Positions 1 to 6,482 of a DNA stretch of 20,679 nucleotides are shown in pieces. Numbering within the stretch: position 1 is the first letter of the stretch; each line of letters starts with the position of its first letter. The notes under the pieces were generated by a model. The model worked only from the letters and a program-made list of their open reading frames with translations, did not search any database and was not told where the DNA came from. Made by a program: the position numbers and the translations under genes. The DNA is from an uncultured Chloroflexota bacterium. Lineage in GTDB: Bacteria > Chloroflexota > Limnocylindria > Limnocylindrales > Limnocylindraceae. Location of the stretch: contig CAJABS010000008.1 of NCBI GenBank assembly GCA_903938075.1, forward strand, positions 1-20,679, in the 5' to 3' direction.

Positions 1-599
1 GATTCAAGCAGGTGGCGGATAGCGCCAAGATCGATCGCGCCGTAGCGGCGCTTAACCAGCACGGCTTCTCCGCGACGGTCGTTGCCAATGGCGCTGCCGC
101 CAAGGATGCAGTGCTCGCGCTGATTCCTGCCGGCTCGGAGGTCTTCACCTTCACCTCGGCAACGCTCGACACCGTTGGCCTCACCGAGGCGCTGAACGCC
201 GCTCCGTACAAGAGCCTGCGCGACAAGATGTACGGCCTTGACCGCAACACGCAGAGCGCCGAGATGCGCGCCATCGGTTCGGCTCCAGCATTTGCCGTTG
301 GCAGCGTGCACGCCATTACCGAAACGGGTGAGCTGATGTTGGCCTCCGCAACCGGCTCACAGCTTCCGGCGTATGCCTACGGTGCAGGCCACGTGGTCTT
401 CGTCGTTGGTGCACAGAAGATCGTGAAGGATCTTGCCGAGGCAACGGAGCGCATCGCTACGTACACCCTGCCACTAGAGGATGTTCGCGCACAGGCCGCC
501 TACGGCGTAAACAGTGCAATCAACAAGACACTGACCCTTCATGGCGAGTTCCCAGGTCGCATTGACGTGGTGATCGTTGCTGAAGAGCTCGGCTTCTAG
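1..599 (+). CDS. LUD-domain protein (lactate-utilization LutC/YkgG-like), 5' end cut by window
   Basis: About 198 residues are visible. The frame is open to the left edge and reads Phe-Lys-Gln before the first possible start, a GTG at 12. That GTG sits inside what looks like conserved N-terminal sequence, so I treat it as internal and the true start as lying before base 1. The body resembles stand-alone LUD (DUF162) proteins: a helical N-terminus, then VFTFTSATLD, then the core GELMLASATGSQLPAYAYGA and HVVFVVGAQKIVKDL. It ends with EFPGRIDVVIVAEELGF. LUD proteins are cytoplasmic. Relatives (LutC) take part in L-lactate oxidation, but stand-alone members have no firmly assigned reaction and no lutA/lutB genes are visible here. 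The TAG stop overlaps the GTG start of the next gene by one base, so the two are probably co-translated. I am confident of the family and not of a lactate role. Confidence 0.82.
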   Translation, partial: FKQVADSAKIDRAVAALNQHGFSATVVANGAAAKDAVLALIPAGSEVFTFTSATLDTVGLTEALNAAPYKSLRDKMYGLDRNTQSAEMRAIGSAPAFAVGSVHAITETGELMLASATGSQLPAYAYGAGHVVFVVGAQKIVKDLAEATERIATYTLPLEDVRAQAAYGVNSAINKTLTLHGEFPGRIDVVIVAEELGF

Positions 600-1009
600 T
601 GCTGGCCGCAGTCAATCGCGGCGCAGCACTTGCCGCAATCGGCAATCTTGCGCTGTGGATCGTGGCCTCGATCGTCGGTATCGTTCCGCCTCTTGGTGAA
701 ACGATACCGACCGTTGCTGGCGTTGCGTTTGCGTCTGCCGGCGGCGTTGCTGCGGCTGGCCTGGTGGCGCGCATCTTTGTCGGCACATGGCGCCGATACA
801 TGTGGGATCGCGCTGCACTCGTCGTCTTGCTGATGTCGTTCGGCTCGCCGCTCGGCTTGGCCCTGGGAGTGATCCCGGTATCGCCGATTGATCCAACTAA
901 TGAGTTGCTGATTTCGTTCAAGGAGGGGATCGCCCTGATCTATGCCGTGATGCACGTCACGACGTACCTCGCGGTGCAGCGCACCGTTGCCAAGGAGTTC
1001 AGCGCGTAA
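599..1009 (+). CDS. Small four-helix membrane protein (DUF6069-like)
   Basis: This gene encodes 136 residues from a GTG start that shares its first G with the preceding TAG stop (TAGTG), which indicates translational coupling to the LUD gene. Four hydrophobic segments are visible at about residues 10-28, 38-61, 72-91 and 110-127. Short charged loops separate them, including TWRRYMWDR between the second and third. The end of the last loop and helix 4 carry a conserved-looking ALIYAVMHVTTYLAVQRTV stretch. Size, helix pattern and the MH motif in the last helix resemble the DUF6069 group of small membrane proteins, which has no known function. That match is from memory. The protein should be in the cytoplasmic membrane. 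No catalytic motif is visible and I assign no function. Confidence 0.72.
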   Translation: MLAAVNRGAALAAIGNLALWIVASIVGIVPPLGETIPTVAGVAFASAGGVAAAGLVARIFVGTWRRYMWDRAALVVLLMSFGSPLGLALGVIPVSPIDPTNELLISFKEGIALIYAVMHVTTYLAVQRTVAKEFSA

Positions 1010-1012
1010 GTT

Positions 1013-1025
1013 CACTTCAGAAGTG
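1013..1025. repeat. Palindrome CACTTC-A-GAAGTG after the stop of the membrane protein
   Basis: CACTTCAGAAGTG is a perfect inverted repeat centred on the A at 1019, starting 4 bases after the TAA stop at 1007-1009. As RNA it could fold as a 5-bp stem with a CAG loop, slightly extended by G-U pairs. No T-run follows, so it is a poor intrinsic terminator. It could equally be a protein-binding site upstream of the SAM hydrolase promoter. Confidence 0.3.
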
Positions 1026-1073
1026 GGGCTGACCCGCTTGGGGTGATCCATCGCACTATCAACGGCGCTCCGC

Positions 1074-1079
1074 TACGCT
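1074..1079 (+). promoter_or_regulatory. Leaderless -10 box TACGCT for SAM hydrolase
   Basis: TACGCT ends 7 bases before the ATG at 1087, and there is no Shine-Dalgarno sequence. Box and spacing match those of many other genes in the window. No recognisable -35 box lies upstream. Confidence 0.55.
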
Positions 1080-1086
1080 GCTGGGC

Positions 1087-1932
1087 ATGAGCTTTGATCC
1101 ACTCGGTCCACTGCACGCGCAACCGCGACTGGTCACCTTCATGACCGACTTCGGCCTGCGCGACCCCTCCGCCGGGGTTCTCTCTGGCGTGGTCCTCGGC
1201 ATTGCCCCAGATGCACGAACTCTTGATCTCACGCATGCGATTCCGCCGTATGACGTTGAGGCGGGGGCTGAGGCGCTCGTCGAGTCGCTCATCCACCTGC
1301 CGGTTGGCGCGCATGTGGCGGTGGTGGATCCGGGCGTGGGCACCCAGCGCCGGCCGATCGCTATTCGCTGTGGGCGCGGTGACGCCCTGATTGGCCCAGA
1401 CAACGGACTTCTGCTGCCGGCAGCTGCTGCACTTGGTGGCGCCGTGGCGGCAGTGATCCTTGATGACGAGCGCTGGTGGGGCCCGCGCCGTTCACACACC
1501 TTCCACGGTCGAGACCTGTTCGCGCCCGTCGCTGCGCACCTAGCTGCGGGAGTCCCCTTCGGCGACCTCGGCACCCCGATCGACCCCGCAGATCTAGTTC
1601 CTGCGACCAAGCTGCCGATTGAGATCGGCGACGGAGTGCTGCACACCTCGGTTCGCATCGTGGATGGCTTCGGAACGCTGGTGCTGACAGGCGACCGCGA
1701 GGCGATTGAATCGTCTATTGGCCCCCTAACCACCGGAGAGCCGCTCAAGATCAAGGTGGGCGACCAAACCGTGACAACCGTCTGGGCGAACCGCTTCGGG
1801 GATGTGCCCGAGCATGAGCCGCTCTGCTACATCGATTCCACTGGGCGTCTCGCCCTGGCGGTCAACCGCGGCAGTGCCGCTGACCGATATGGTGCGGTTC
1901 GCCGAACTCTGGTGGTCATTACTCGCGCATAG
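1087..1932 (+). CDS. S-adenosyl-L-methionine hydrolase (adenosine-forming), DUF62 family
   Basis: This 281-residue protein has the hallmarks of the SAM hydroxide adenosyltransferase (DUF62) family, which splits SAM with water into adenosine and methionine. The N-terminal motif TFMTDFGLRD is at residues 17-26, and NGLLLP follows VDPGVGT and GPD. The catalytic set known from the archaeal enzyme (Asp, Arg, His) is present at the expected spacing: Asp81 in VDPGVGT, Arg88, and His140 in TFHGRDLFAP. The C-terminal half (about 175-281) has the smaller beta-barrel domain of the family. The family also includes SAM halogenases such as fluorinase. The intact Asp/Arg/His set favours a hydrolase. The start is supported by the -10 box 7 bases upstream. 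It is monocistronic as far as I can see. Likely cytoplasmic, acting in SAM turnover. Confidence 0.9.
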   Translation: MSFDPLGPLHAQPRLVTFMTDFGLRDPSAGVLSGVVLGIAPDARTLDLTHAIPPYDVEAGAEALVESLIHLPVGAHVAVVDPGVGTQRRPIAIRCGRGDALIGPDNGLLLPAAAALGGAVAAVILDDERWWGPRRSHTFHGRDLFAPVAAHLAAGVPFGDLGTPIDPADLVPATKLPIEIGDGVLHTSVRIVDGFGTLVLTGDREAIESSIGPLTTGEPLKIKVGDQTVTTVWANRFGDVPEHEPLCYIDSTGRLALAVNRGSAADRYGAVRRTLVVITRA

Positions 1933-1959
1933 CCCGGTTCCCAGCGAGCACCCCCCTGC

Positions 1960-1965
1960 TATCCT
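1960..1965 (+). promoter_or_regulatory. -10 box TATCCT ahead of the amino-acid ABC importer operon
   Basis: TATCCT ends 7 bases before a GTG at 1973 that opens a short ORF. The spacing equals that of the leaderless genes in this window. The importer lipoprotein gene begins 106 bases after the GTG, so this promoter would give the importer a leader RNA of roughly 100 bases. Confidence 0.5.
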
Positions 1966-1972
1966 TCCGCTC

Positions 1973-2056
1973 GTGGGGGCACAACGTCGACGGCGCGCCG
2001 CGCGCCGATCACCGCCCCACCGTCGCACTGACGCTGTGTCAGATCGTCGCCAATAG
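1973..2056 (+). CDS. Candidate Arg-rich leader peptide upstream of amino-acid ABC importer
   Basis: This is a 27-codon ORF with a GTG start, 7 bases downstream of TATCCT, ending TAG at 2054-2056. Ten of the 27 codons are Arg, at positions 5-8, 11-12, 17-18 and 25-26, using CGT, CGA, CGG and CGC. The Shine-Dalgarno AGGAGGT of the importer lipoprotein begins 9 bases after its stop. A hairpin (1991-2007) lies over codons 7-12. Position, length and one repeated amino acid are what a ribosome-stalling leader of an amino-acid transporter would look like. The caution is that GC-rich non-coding DNA often reads as Arg by chance. Confidence 0.4.
   Translation: MGAQRRRRAARRSPPHRRTDAVSDRRQ
1991..2007 (+). 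promoter_or_regulatory. GC-only hairpin inside the Arg-rich leader
   Basis: CGGCGCG-CCG-CGCGCCG forms a perfect 7-bp stem of only G-C pairs with a 3-base loop. It lies over Arg codons 7-12 of the leader ORF. A ribosome paused at the first Arg run would cover or unwind the stem. No T-run follows, so it is not a standard intrinsic terminator. It could act through Rho access, RNA stability or translation of the downstream gene. Confidence 0.4.
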
Positions 2057-2065
2057 CGGCTGTAC

Positions 2066-2072
2066 AGGAGGT
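2066..2072 (+). promoter_or_regulatory. Shine-Dalgarno AGGAGGT deciding the lipoprotein start
   Basis: A full AGGAGGT lies 6 bases before the ATG at 2079 but touches the ATG at 2073. The second ATG is therefore the likely start. This is the strongest Shine-Dalgarno sequence in the window, in contrast to the many leaderless genes. Confidence 0.75.
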
Positions 2073-2078
2073 ATGGAT

Positions 2079-2999
2079 ATGAGCACAACGCGCTCACGCA
2101 TCGCAATCGGCCAGACCACACGTATGGCGGTCGTGGTCATGGCGATGGCGATGTTCTTTGCCGCCTGTGGCGGCTCCGCAGCTTCACCATCAGCATCTGT
2201 TGACGCTTCATGCGCAAAAGACAAGTTGGCACTGAAGACCGCAGGGAAGCTCACCCTCTCCACCGACAACCCGGCGTATAGCCCGTGGTTCCAGGGTGGT
2301 AACGAGGGCGCCACAGTGTGGACCGGTGATTACAACAATGATCCAGTAAAGGGTCAGGGCTATGAGGGTGCAGTGGCGTACGCCGTTGCCGCCAAGCTCG
2401 GATTCACTGCTGATGAGGTTGTATGGGTTCACACCATCTTTGATCAGTCATTTGCCCCAGGGGTAAAGAGCTTCGACCTCTACTTGGCTCAGGTCTCGAT
2501 CAAGCCAGCACGTGCTGAGGCCATTGACTTCAGCACCGGCTATTACGACGTTGCCCAGGGTGTGGTGACGATTGAGGGTTCGCCAATCGCAGGTGCAACG
2601 AGCATTGCCGATCTCAAGACGGCGAAGCTTGGCGCACAGATCGGGACGACGAGCCTCGATGCAATCAACAACATCATCAAGCCAGACACTGAAGTCGCCG
2701 TGTTCAACACGAACGACGAGGCAGTCGCTGCGCTGAGTGGCGGTTTGATTGACGGCATCGTAACCGACACTCCGACAGCCTGGTACATGAGCAGTGTGCA
2801 GCTGTCTGATGGCATCCTGATCGGGCAGCTTCCTTCGTCTAGCGCGAAACCAGAACAGTTCGGAATCGTGCTCGAGAAGGGTTCAGCCCTCACCGCCTGC
2901 GTCTCTGCAGCGGTAGAGGCCCTCCAGTCTGACGGGACGCTAGCAACGCTCCTCACACAGTGGGTGCCAGACCTCGCAAACGCGCCAGTCCTGAAGTAA
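2079..2999 (+). CDS. Polar amino-acid ABC transporter, substrate-binding lipoprotein
   Basis: The protein is 306 residues from the ATG chosen by the Shine-Dalgarno spacing; an ATG two codons earlier lies too close to it. The N-terminus has basic residues, a hydrophobic stretch (about 16-28) and a lipobox FAAC with Cys30 as the lipidated residue, then a Ser/Ala-rich tether. The rest follows the type-3 periplasmic binding fold: KLTLSTDNPAYSP near 57-69, then SIKPARAEAIDFSTGYYD (140-157). In known amino-acid binders the Arg of this motif (here Arg145) holds the ligand carboxylate. DGIVTDTPTAWY (225-236) carries Asp230, which usually contacts the amino group. The protein would sit outside the membrane and deliver ligand to the permease encoded 12 bases downstream. 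The exact amino acid cannot be read from the sequence. The Arg-rich leader hints at basic amino acids, which is inference. Confidence 0.88.
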   Translation: MSTTRSRIAIGQTTRMAVVVMAMAMFFAACGGSAASPSASVDASCAKDKLALKTAGKLTLSTDNPAYSPWFQGGNEGATVWTGDYNNDPVKGQGYEGAVAYAVAAKLGFTADEVVWVHTIFDQSFAPGVKSFDLYLAQVSIKPARAEAIDFSTGYYDVAQGVVTIEGSPIAGATSIADLKTAKLGAQIGTTSLDAINNIIKPDTEVAVFNTNDEAVAALSGGLIDGIVTDTPTAWYMSSVQLSDGILIGQLPSSSAKPEQFGIVLEKGSALTACVSAAVEALQSDGTLATLLTQWVPDLANAPVLK

Positions 3000-3011
3000 G
3001 CGAATCGCACG

Positions 3012-3818
3012 ATGACGGCGGCGAGGTCAGCCCGTAAGGGAACCCTCGTCGCCGTCATCAGCACACTCGTCGTCGCGACGCTGCTCGCGATCTCCATCGG
3101 CTCATCACCGAGCTGGCCACTTGTTCAAAAGGCCTTCTTCGACGGAACCTACTTCTCAACCTCACTCCCCGACGTGATCGGCGCATTCGCCATCAACATC
3201 CAGCTCTTCGTACTGGCCGAGATTCTCATCCTGCCGATCGGGCTCCTGATTGCCCTCGCCCGATCCATCACCAGCCCGGCGCTCGCGCCGCTACGCATCT
3301 TCGCCACCATCTACACCGATTTCTTCCGCGGTGTGCCGAGCATCTTGCTTATCTATGTACTCGGCTTCGGCGTGCCGGCGTTGCGCCTCCCTGGCGTACC
3401 GAGCGAGCCCTTCTTCTGGGCGCTGGTGACGCTGGTGCTGATCTACAGCGCCTACGTCAGCGAGGTCTACCGCGCGGGCATTGAATCGATCCACCCGTCG
3501 CAAGAGCGCGCCGCACGGGCGCTCGGCCTGACCCGCTTCCAGGCGCTGCGTTTTGTGGTGCTGCCACAGGCGCTCCGTCGCGTGGTGCCACCGTTGTTGA
3601 ATGACTTCATTGGCCTCCAGAAGGATACGGCGCTGGTTTCGATTCTCGGTGTCGTTGAAGCCTTCAAGCAGGCGCAGATCCTGAAGTCGGCGAACTTCAA
3701 CTTCACGCCGCTGATGGTGACCGCGGTGATCTTCTTGGTGATCACGATTCCAATGACACGCCTCGTTGATCGCCTCGCCGCCAAGGATCGCGCGGCGCAG
3801 CAGGGAGGCACCCGCTGA
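3012..3818 (+). CDS. Polar amino-acid ABC transporter, permease (HisM/GlnP family)
   Basis: This 268-residue membrane protein lies in the importer operon, 12 bases after the lipoprotein stop. Hydrophobic segments lie at about 12-30, 57-84, 96-120, 135-150, 195-215 and 233-250. The EAA loop that docks on the ATPase is clear at about 151-190: EVYRAGIESIHPSQERAARALGL, then RFVVLPQALRRVVPP. This form of the loop is typical of His/Glu/Gln-type permeases. Only one permease gene is present, so the transporter probably uses a homodimer. No good Shine-Dalgarno precedes the ATG, so translation probably depends on ribosomes finishing the upstream gene. The stop overlaps the next start (TGATG). Confidence 0.9.
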   Translation: MTAARSARKGTLVAVISTLVVATLLAISIGSSPSWPLVQKAFFDGTYFSTSLPDVIGAFAINIQLFVLAEILILPIGLLIALARSITSPALAPLRIFATIYTDFFRGVPSILLIYVLGFGVPALRLPGVPSEPFFWALVTLVLIYSAYVSEVYRAGIESIHPSQERAARALGLTRFQALRFVVLPQALRRVVPPLLNDFIGLQKDTALVSILGVVEAFKQAQILKSANFNFTPLMVTAVIFLVITIPMTRLVDRLAAKDRAAQQGGTR

Positions 3819-4600
3819 TGGCCCGCGCAGCAGCGAAGCGAGTGGCGGCACCAGTGCTGGAGCTGCGCGGCGTCTCGAAGCGCTACGGACGCGCGCTGGT
3901 GCTCAACAAGATTGACCTCTCGCTCGCCGAGCACGAAGTGGTCTGCCTCATCGGCGCTTCGGGTTCAGGTAAGTCGACGCTGCTCCGCTGCGCCGACCTC
4001 CTTGAGCCGATTGATGCCGGCAGCATCACCCTCAGCGGTCGCGCCGTGCACGCCGACGATCGAGATGCCGATACGACACGCCGTCAGCTCGGCATCGTCT
4101 TCCAAGGATTCAGTCTCTTCCCGCACCTCACCGCCCTGGAGAACGTCGCCCTCGCGCCGCGTGTGGCACTCGGCCTGACCGCCGCTGCAGCAGAGAAGCG
4201 TGCCCGCGCGCTGCTGAAGCAGCTCGGCCTCGCAGCAAAGGCGAACGCCTACCCAGACAGCCTCTCGGGTGGGCAGCAGCAGCGCGTTGCGATTGCACGG
4301 GCGTTGGCAACGGAGCCGAAGGTGCTCTTGCTTGACGAGATCACCAGCGCGCTTGATCCAGTCTTGGTTGCCGATGTGCTCGAAGCGTTGCGCGCCTTGG
4401 CGAAGAGCGGCGCAACGATGTTGATTGCCACCCATGAGATGGCCTTCGCCGCCGATGTTGCCGACCGCATCTGCTACCTCGAGGGGGGCGAGATCATTGA
4501 GCAGGGCTCTCCCGAGAAGATCTTCAAGACGCCACGAGACCCACGCACCCGCGCCTTCTTGAAGCGTGTGCGCTCTGTTGGTGCGAGCGCTCTCCGCTAA
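3818..4600 (+). CDS. Polar amino-acid ABC transporter, ATP-binding protein (GlnQ/HisP family)
   Basis: This is a complete 260-residue ABC ATPase. Walker A GASGSGKST is at 46-54 (Lys52), the Q-loop Gln96 in VFQGFSLFPH, the signature LSGGQQQR at 149-156, Walker B with Asp173 and Glu174 in LLLDEITSALDP, and the switch His206 in THEMAF. VFQGFSLFPHLTALENV and THEMAFAADVADR are typical of polar amino-acid importers. The ATG overlaps the permease stop by one base (TGATG). GGGAGG (3803-3808) inside the permease gene can serve as ribosome site, 9 bases before the start. The protein binds the cytoplasmic face of the permease dimer and drives uptake. Length is standard for the family and no residue is missing. 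Confidence 0.93.
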   Translation: MARAAAKRVAAPVLELRGVSKRYGRALVLNKIDLSLAEHEVVCLIGASGSGKSTLLRCADLLEPIDAGSITLSGRAVHADDRDADTTRRQLGIVFQGFSLFPHLTALENVALAPRVALGLTAAAAEKRARALLKQLGLAAKANAYPDSLSGGQQQRVAIARALATEPKVLLLDEITSALDPVLVADVLEALRALAKSGATMLIATHEMAFAADVADRICYLEGGEIIEQGSPEKIFKTPRDPRTRAFLKRVRSVGASALR

Positions 4601-4609
4601 CTCGCTGCG

Positions 4610-4624
4610 ATACGCCGCCCGTAT
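4610..4624. repeat. Short inverted repeat after the importer operon
   Basis: ATACG-CCGCC-CGTAT is a 5-bp stem with a 5-base loop, starting 10 bases after the ATPase stop. No T-run follows, so intrinsic termination is doubtful. It lies just upstream of the next promoter box and might be an operator instead. Confidence 0.22.
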
Positions 4625-4635
4625 GTGGGCTGGAA

Positions 4636-4641
4636 TACGCT
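4636..4641 (+). promoter_or_regulatory. Leaderless -10 box TACGCT for the HExxH metallopeptidase
   Basis: TACGCT ends exactly 6 bases before the ATG at 4648. There is no Shine-Dalgarno sequence and no visible -35 box. The hexamer is identical to the one before the SAM hydrolase gene. Confidence 0.6.
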
Positions 4642-4647
4642 GACAAC

Positions 4648-5187
4648 ATGAGCCGTATGTATCGCGTCAAGATTGCCGGGCGTTGGACCGAGGCGCCGAA
4701 GTGGGCGCTCGATCTCCCCTTCGAGGTTCGCCCGATGCGTGGCTTTACTGTTGCCGCCTGGCCGCACTGGCGCCCAACGCTCGAGCTCCTCGCAAAAGCC
4801 ACCGCACGCGCCAAGCGCAGGCTTGAGTGGGTGCGCATTCACGACCATACGGGCACACGTCGTGAACCGTCGCATCCGTTCGGGTGGGTGATCACTGAAA
4901 CGGGTGAAATGTTCCTTTGCTCGTACGACAAGGGGACCGCACTGCACGAACTTGCGCATCTCATCAGTGGCGATTCACATGGTGACGCGTGGGCGCGGAA
5001 GTGCTTTGAGTTGCATCGCATCTGGCTGCGCGGTGCGGCAATCACGGCGGCGGATCTTGAGGTGACGCGCTACCTCTCTGGGCGGCGTGAATGGAAGCGG
5101 CGATTCGGTGAACGGCCACCGAAGCAGCCGGTACCGAAGAGCTCCTGGGTTACCGAGGGTCGGCGGGCGGCGGCAGCAGGGCGGTAA
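4648..5187 (+). CDS. Putative small zinc metallopeptidase (HExxH, SprT-like arrangement)
   Basis: The gene encodes 179 residues. The core is ALHELAHLISGDSHGDAW: His100, Glu101 and His104 form HExxH, and His111 in SHGDAW is a plausible third zinc ligand. HExxH followed closely by HG and an aromatic residue recalls SprT/Spartan-type and related phage or actinobacterial metallopeptidases. No signal peptide or membrane helix is visible, so the protein is probably cytoplasmic. The tail (about 140-179) is rich in Arg and Lys and could contact nucleic acid, which is only inference. Its start is fixed by the -10 box 6 bases upstream. The last 38 bases overlap the 3' end of the convergent glycosyltransferase gene. 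The substrate is unknown. I am fairly sure of the metal-binding motif and less sure of the family. Confidence 0.72.
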   Translation: MSRMYRVKIAGRWTEAPKWALDLPFEVRPMRGFTVAAWPHWRPTLELLAKATARAKRRLEWVRIHDHTGTRREPSHPFGWVITETGEMFLCSYDKGTALHELAHLISGDSHGDAWARKCFELHRIWLRGAAITAADLEVTRYLSGRREWKRRFGERPPKQPVPKSSWVTEGRRAAAAGR

Positions 5188-6382
5188 GTCGGCGTACGTA
5201 GGCGGCACCAGCCGCCTCCCAGCTGAGACCACCCTGAATCGCTGCGAGGCCAGATGCAGCGCGGTTTGCGCGCTCCGCTGGATCTGACGCTAGTCGTCTG
5301 ATTACGGCGGCCGCCTCTTCCGCGCTCCCTGAGGTGTAGCGTGCCACCGACGCTTCAGGAACAAGATCGTCAAGCGTCTTGAGACGCGTCCCCAACACCA
5401 GCCGGCCGCTCGCCATCCCTTCAAAGACCTTGTTGGAGATCGAGAGGTCGGTGAACTCGTCGAGCCGCGTTGGCGCCAGTGCGATATCGGCACCACGAAT
5501 GAGCGCTGGCACCGCCTCAAATGGCACACGGCCAAGGAACTCCACCGCATCCGCAACGCCGAGCTCCGTTGCAAGTGCCTGAAGTGCGGGTTCGCGATCA
5601 CCGCGACCCGCCACAACCAGGTGCACTGGGAGCGGTGCTGGCGCAGCGCGCAGGAGGGCAACGGCGCGAATGATGACGTCTACTTCGTAGATTGGGGTGA
5701 GTGCGCCCGTGTACACCAGCCGCAAGGTGCCGTCTGTCATCCAGGTTCGATCGCTGGCGGTTGCAGCCGCGAATCGTTGCGTCTCGGGGACGTTGAGGAG
5801 CACCTCCACCGCATCGGCGCGTCGCGGGGCGATCTTGACCAGACGGTCGCGCAGGCGGGGGGCGGTGACAAAGACCCAATCGGCGATGGCGATCGATCGG
5901 CGTTCGGCGAACGCGACGAGCGAGACTAGTGCGCGTGCAGCAAAGCGCGTGAGGAGCGATCGCGACGATCGCGCGAAGCGCATACGGAAGAGTTCCGGTG
6001 AGGCCTCGTGCAGATCAAGGATGAGGCCGACGCGGTGGCGTCGGCGCAGCGGCACGGCGGCGAAGACGAGCCAGTCTGGAACGCTATTCGCATGGACTAC
6101 ATCAATCGGGCGTTCGCGATCAATGCGAAGCAGCTCGCGCGCTGCCATCACCGCGAAGCGGCCGTATTCAACCACGTAGGTGCTGATCCCCGCCCCCTGG
6201 TTTCGCTGGACCGGCTGGCGGTAGAGCTGGGCGCCATCAAGTTCGCCACGAGCAGGATCGCCGTCACGTTGGAGGGAGATGATGCTGACATGCCAGCCGG
6301 CGGCAACGGCGGCGCGGGCGGCGCGACGGACGCGCGGATCTTCATCTACGTAGGAGTGCACCACGAGTGCCAGGTGCGGCAT
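5150..6382 (-). CDS. Glycosyltransferase, GT-B fold (GT4-like)
   Basis: This encodes 410 residues from the ATG at 6382. The start MPHLALVVHSYVDEDPRVRR is a typical GT4 N-terminus (beta strand, then the DPRVRR helix). An upstream in-frame extension to 6628 runs over the divergent promoter region and into the next gene and looks non-coding. The stretch GTLRLVYTGALTPIYEVD begins the second Rossmann domain. SNKVFEGMASGRLVLG carries the conserved Glu (about Glu321) that binds the donor nucleotide sugar. The enzyme would transfer sugar from a nucleotide-sugar donor to an unknown acceptor, probably for envelope polysaccharide or glycolipid at the inner membrane face. It stands alone, without other polysaccharide genes beside it. 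It overlaps the metallopeptidase gene by 38 bases, tail to tail. Confidence 0.85.
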   Translation of the reverse strand: MPHLALVVHSYVDEDPRVRRAARAAVAAGWHVSIISLQRDGDPARGELDGAQLYRQPVQRNQGAGISTYVVEYGRFAVMAARELLRIDRERPIDVVHANSVPDWLVFAAVPLRRRHRVGLILDLHEASPELFRMRFARSSRSLLTRFAARALVSLVAFAERRSIAIADWVFVTAPRLRDRLVKIAPRRADAVEVLLNVPETQRFAAATASDRTWMTDGTLRLVYTGALTPIYEVDVIIRAVALLRAAPAPLPVHLVVAGRGDREPALQALATELGVADAVEFLGRVPFEAVPALIRGADIALAPTRLDEFTDLSISNKVFEGMASGRLVLGTRLKTLDDLVPEASVARYTSGSAEEAAAVIRRLASDPAERANRAASGLAAIQGGLSWEAAGAAYVRRLTALLPPPADPR

Positions 6383-6386
6383 GGAT

Positions 6387-6420
6387 CCCCTCACCTTCTG
6401 AATATCTCTGGGCGATCGTA
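6387..6420 (-). promoter_or_regulatory. Promoter box TACGAT and Shine-Dalgarno of the glycosyltransferase gene
   Basis: On the minus strand, TACGAT (6420-6415) is followed by about 30 bases containing GAAGGTGAGGGG and then the ATG at 6382. The purine-rich run supports a ribosome site and hence this start. No ATG or GTG occurs 6-9 bases after the box, consistent with a conventional leader here. The divergent nucleoside hydrolase promoter lies about 48 bases away. Confidence 0.45.
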
Positions 6421-6467
6421 GCAGGGGCTTGGCACGCATCAGACACGCAGGCGGGGGGCGAAACCCG

Positions 6468-6473
6468 TAGACT
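6468..6473 (+). promoter_or_regulatory. -10 box TAGACT for nucleoside hydrolase
   Basis: TAGACT ends 9 bases before the ATG at 6483, giving an almost leaderless message of at most a few bases. No Shine-Dalgarno sequence is present; the bases between are pyrimidine-rich. Confidence 0.45.
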
Positions 6474-6482
6474 CTCCCCCTT

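Noticed and set aside
12..14. GTG at 12 as the start of the LUD gene
   Set aside because: The frame stays open to the window edge and the residues before it fit the family N-terminus, so the gene is better called 5'-truncated by the window.
1059..1754. Long minus-strand ORF opposite the SAM hydrolase
   Set aside because: Its Arg/Ser/Pro/Thr-rich composition is that of a GC-rich antisense frame. The plus-strand protein has a full catalytic set and explains the openness.
1933..2078. Metabolite riboswitch in the 146-base gap before the importer
   Set aside because: I could not match any known riboswitch core. The region is better described by the leader ORF with its hairpin.
5697..6179. 160-codon plus-strand ORF inside the glycosyltransferase
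   Set aside because: Arg/Ser/Ala-rich antisense frame without start signals; the minus-strand frame has family motifs.
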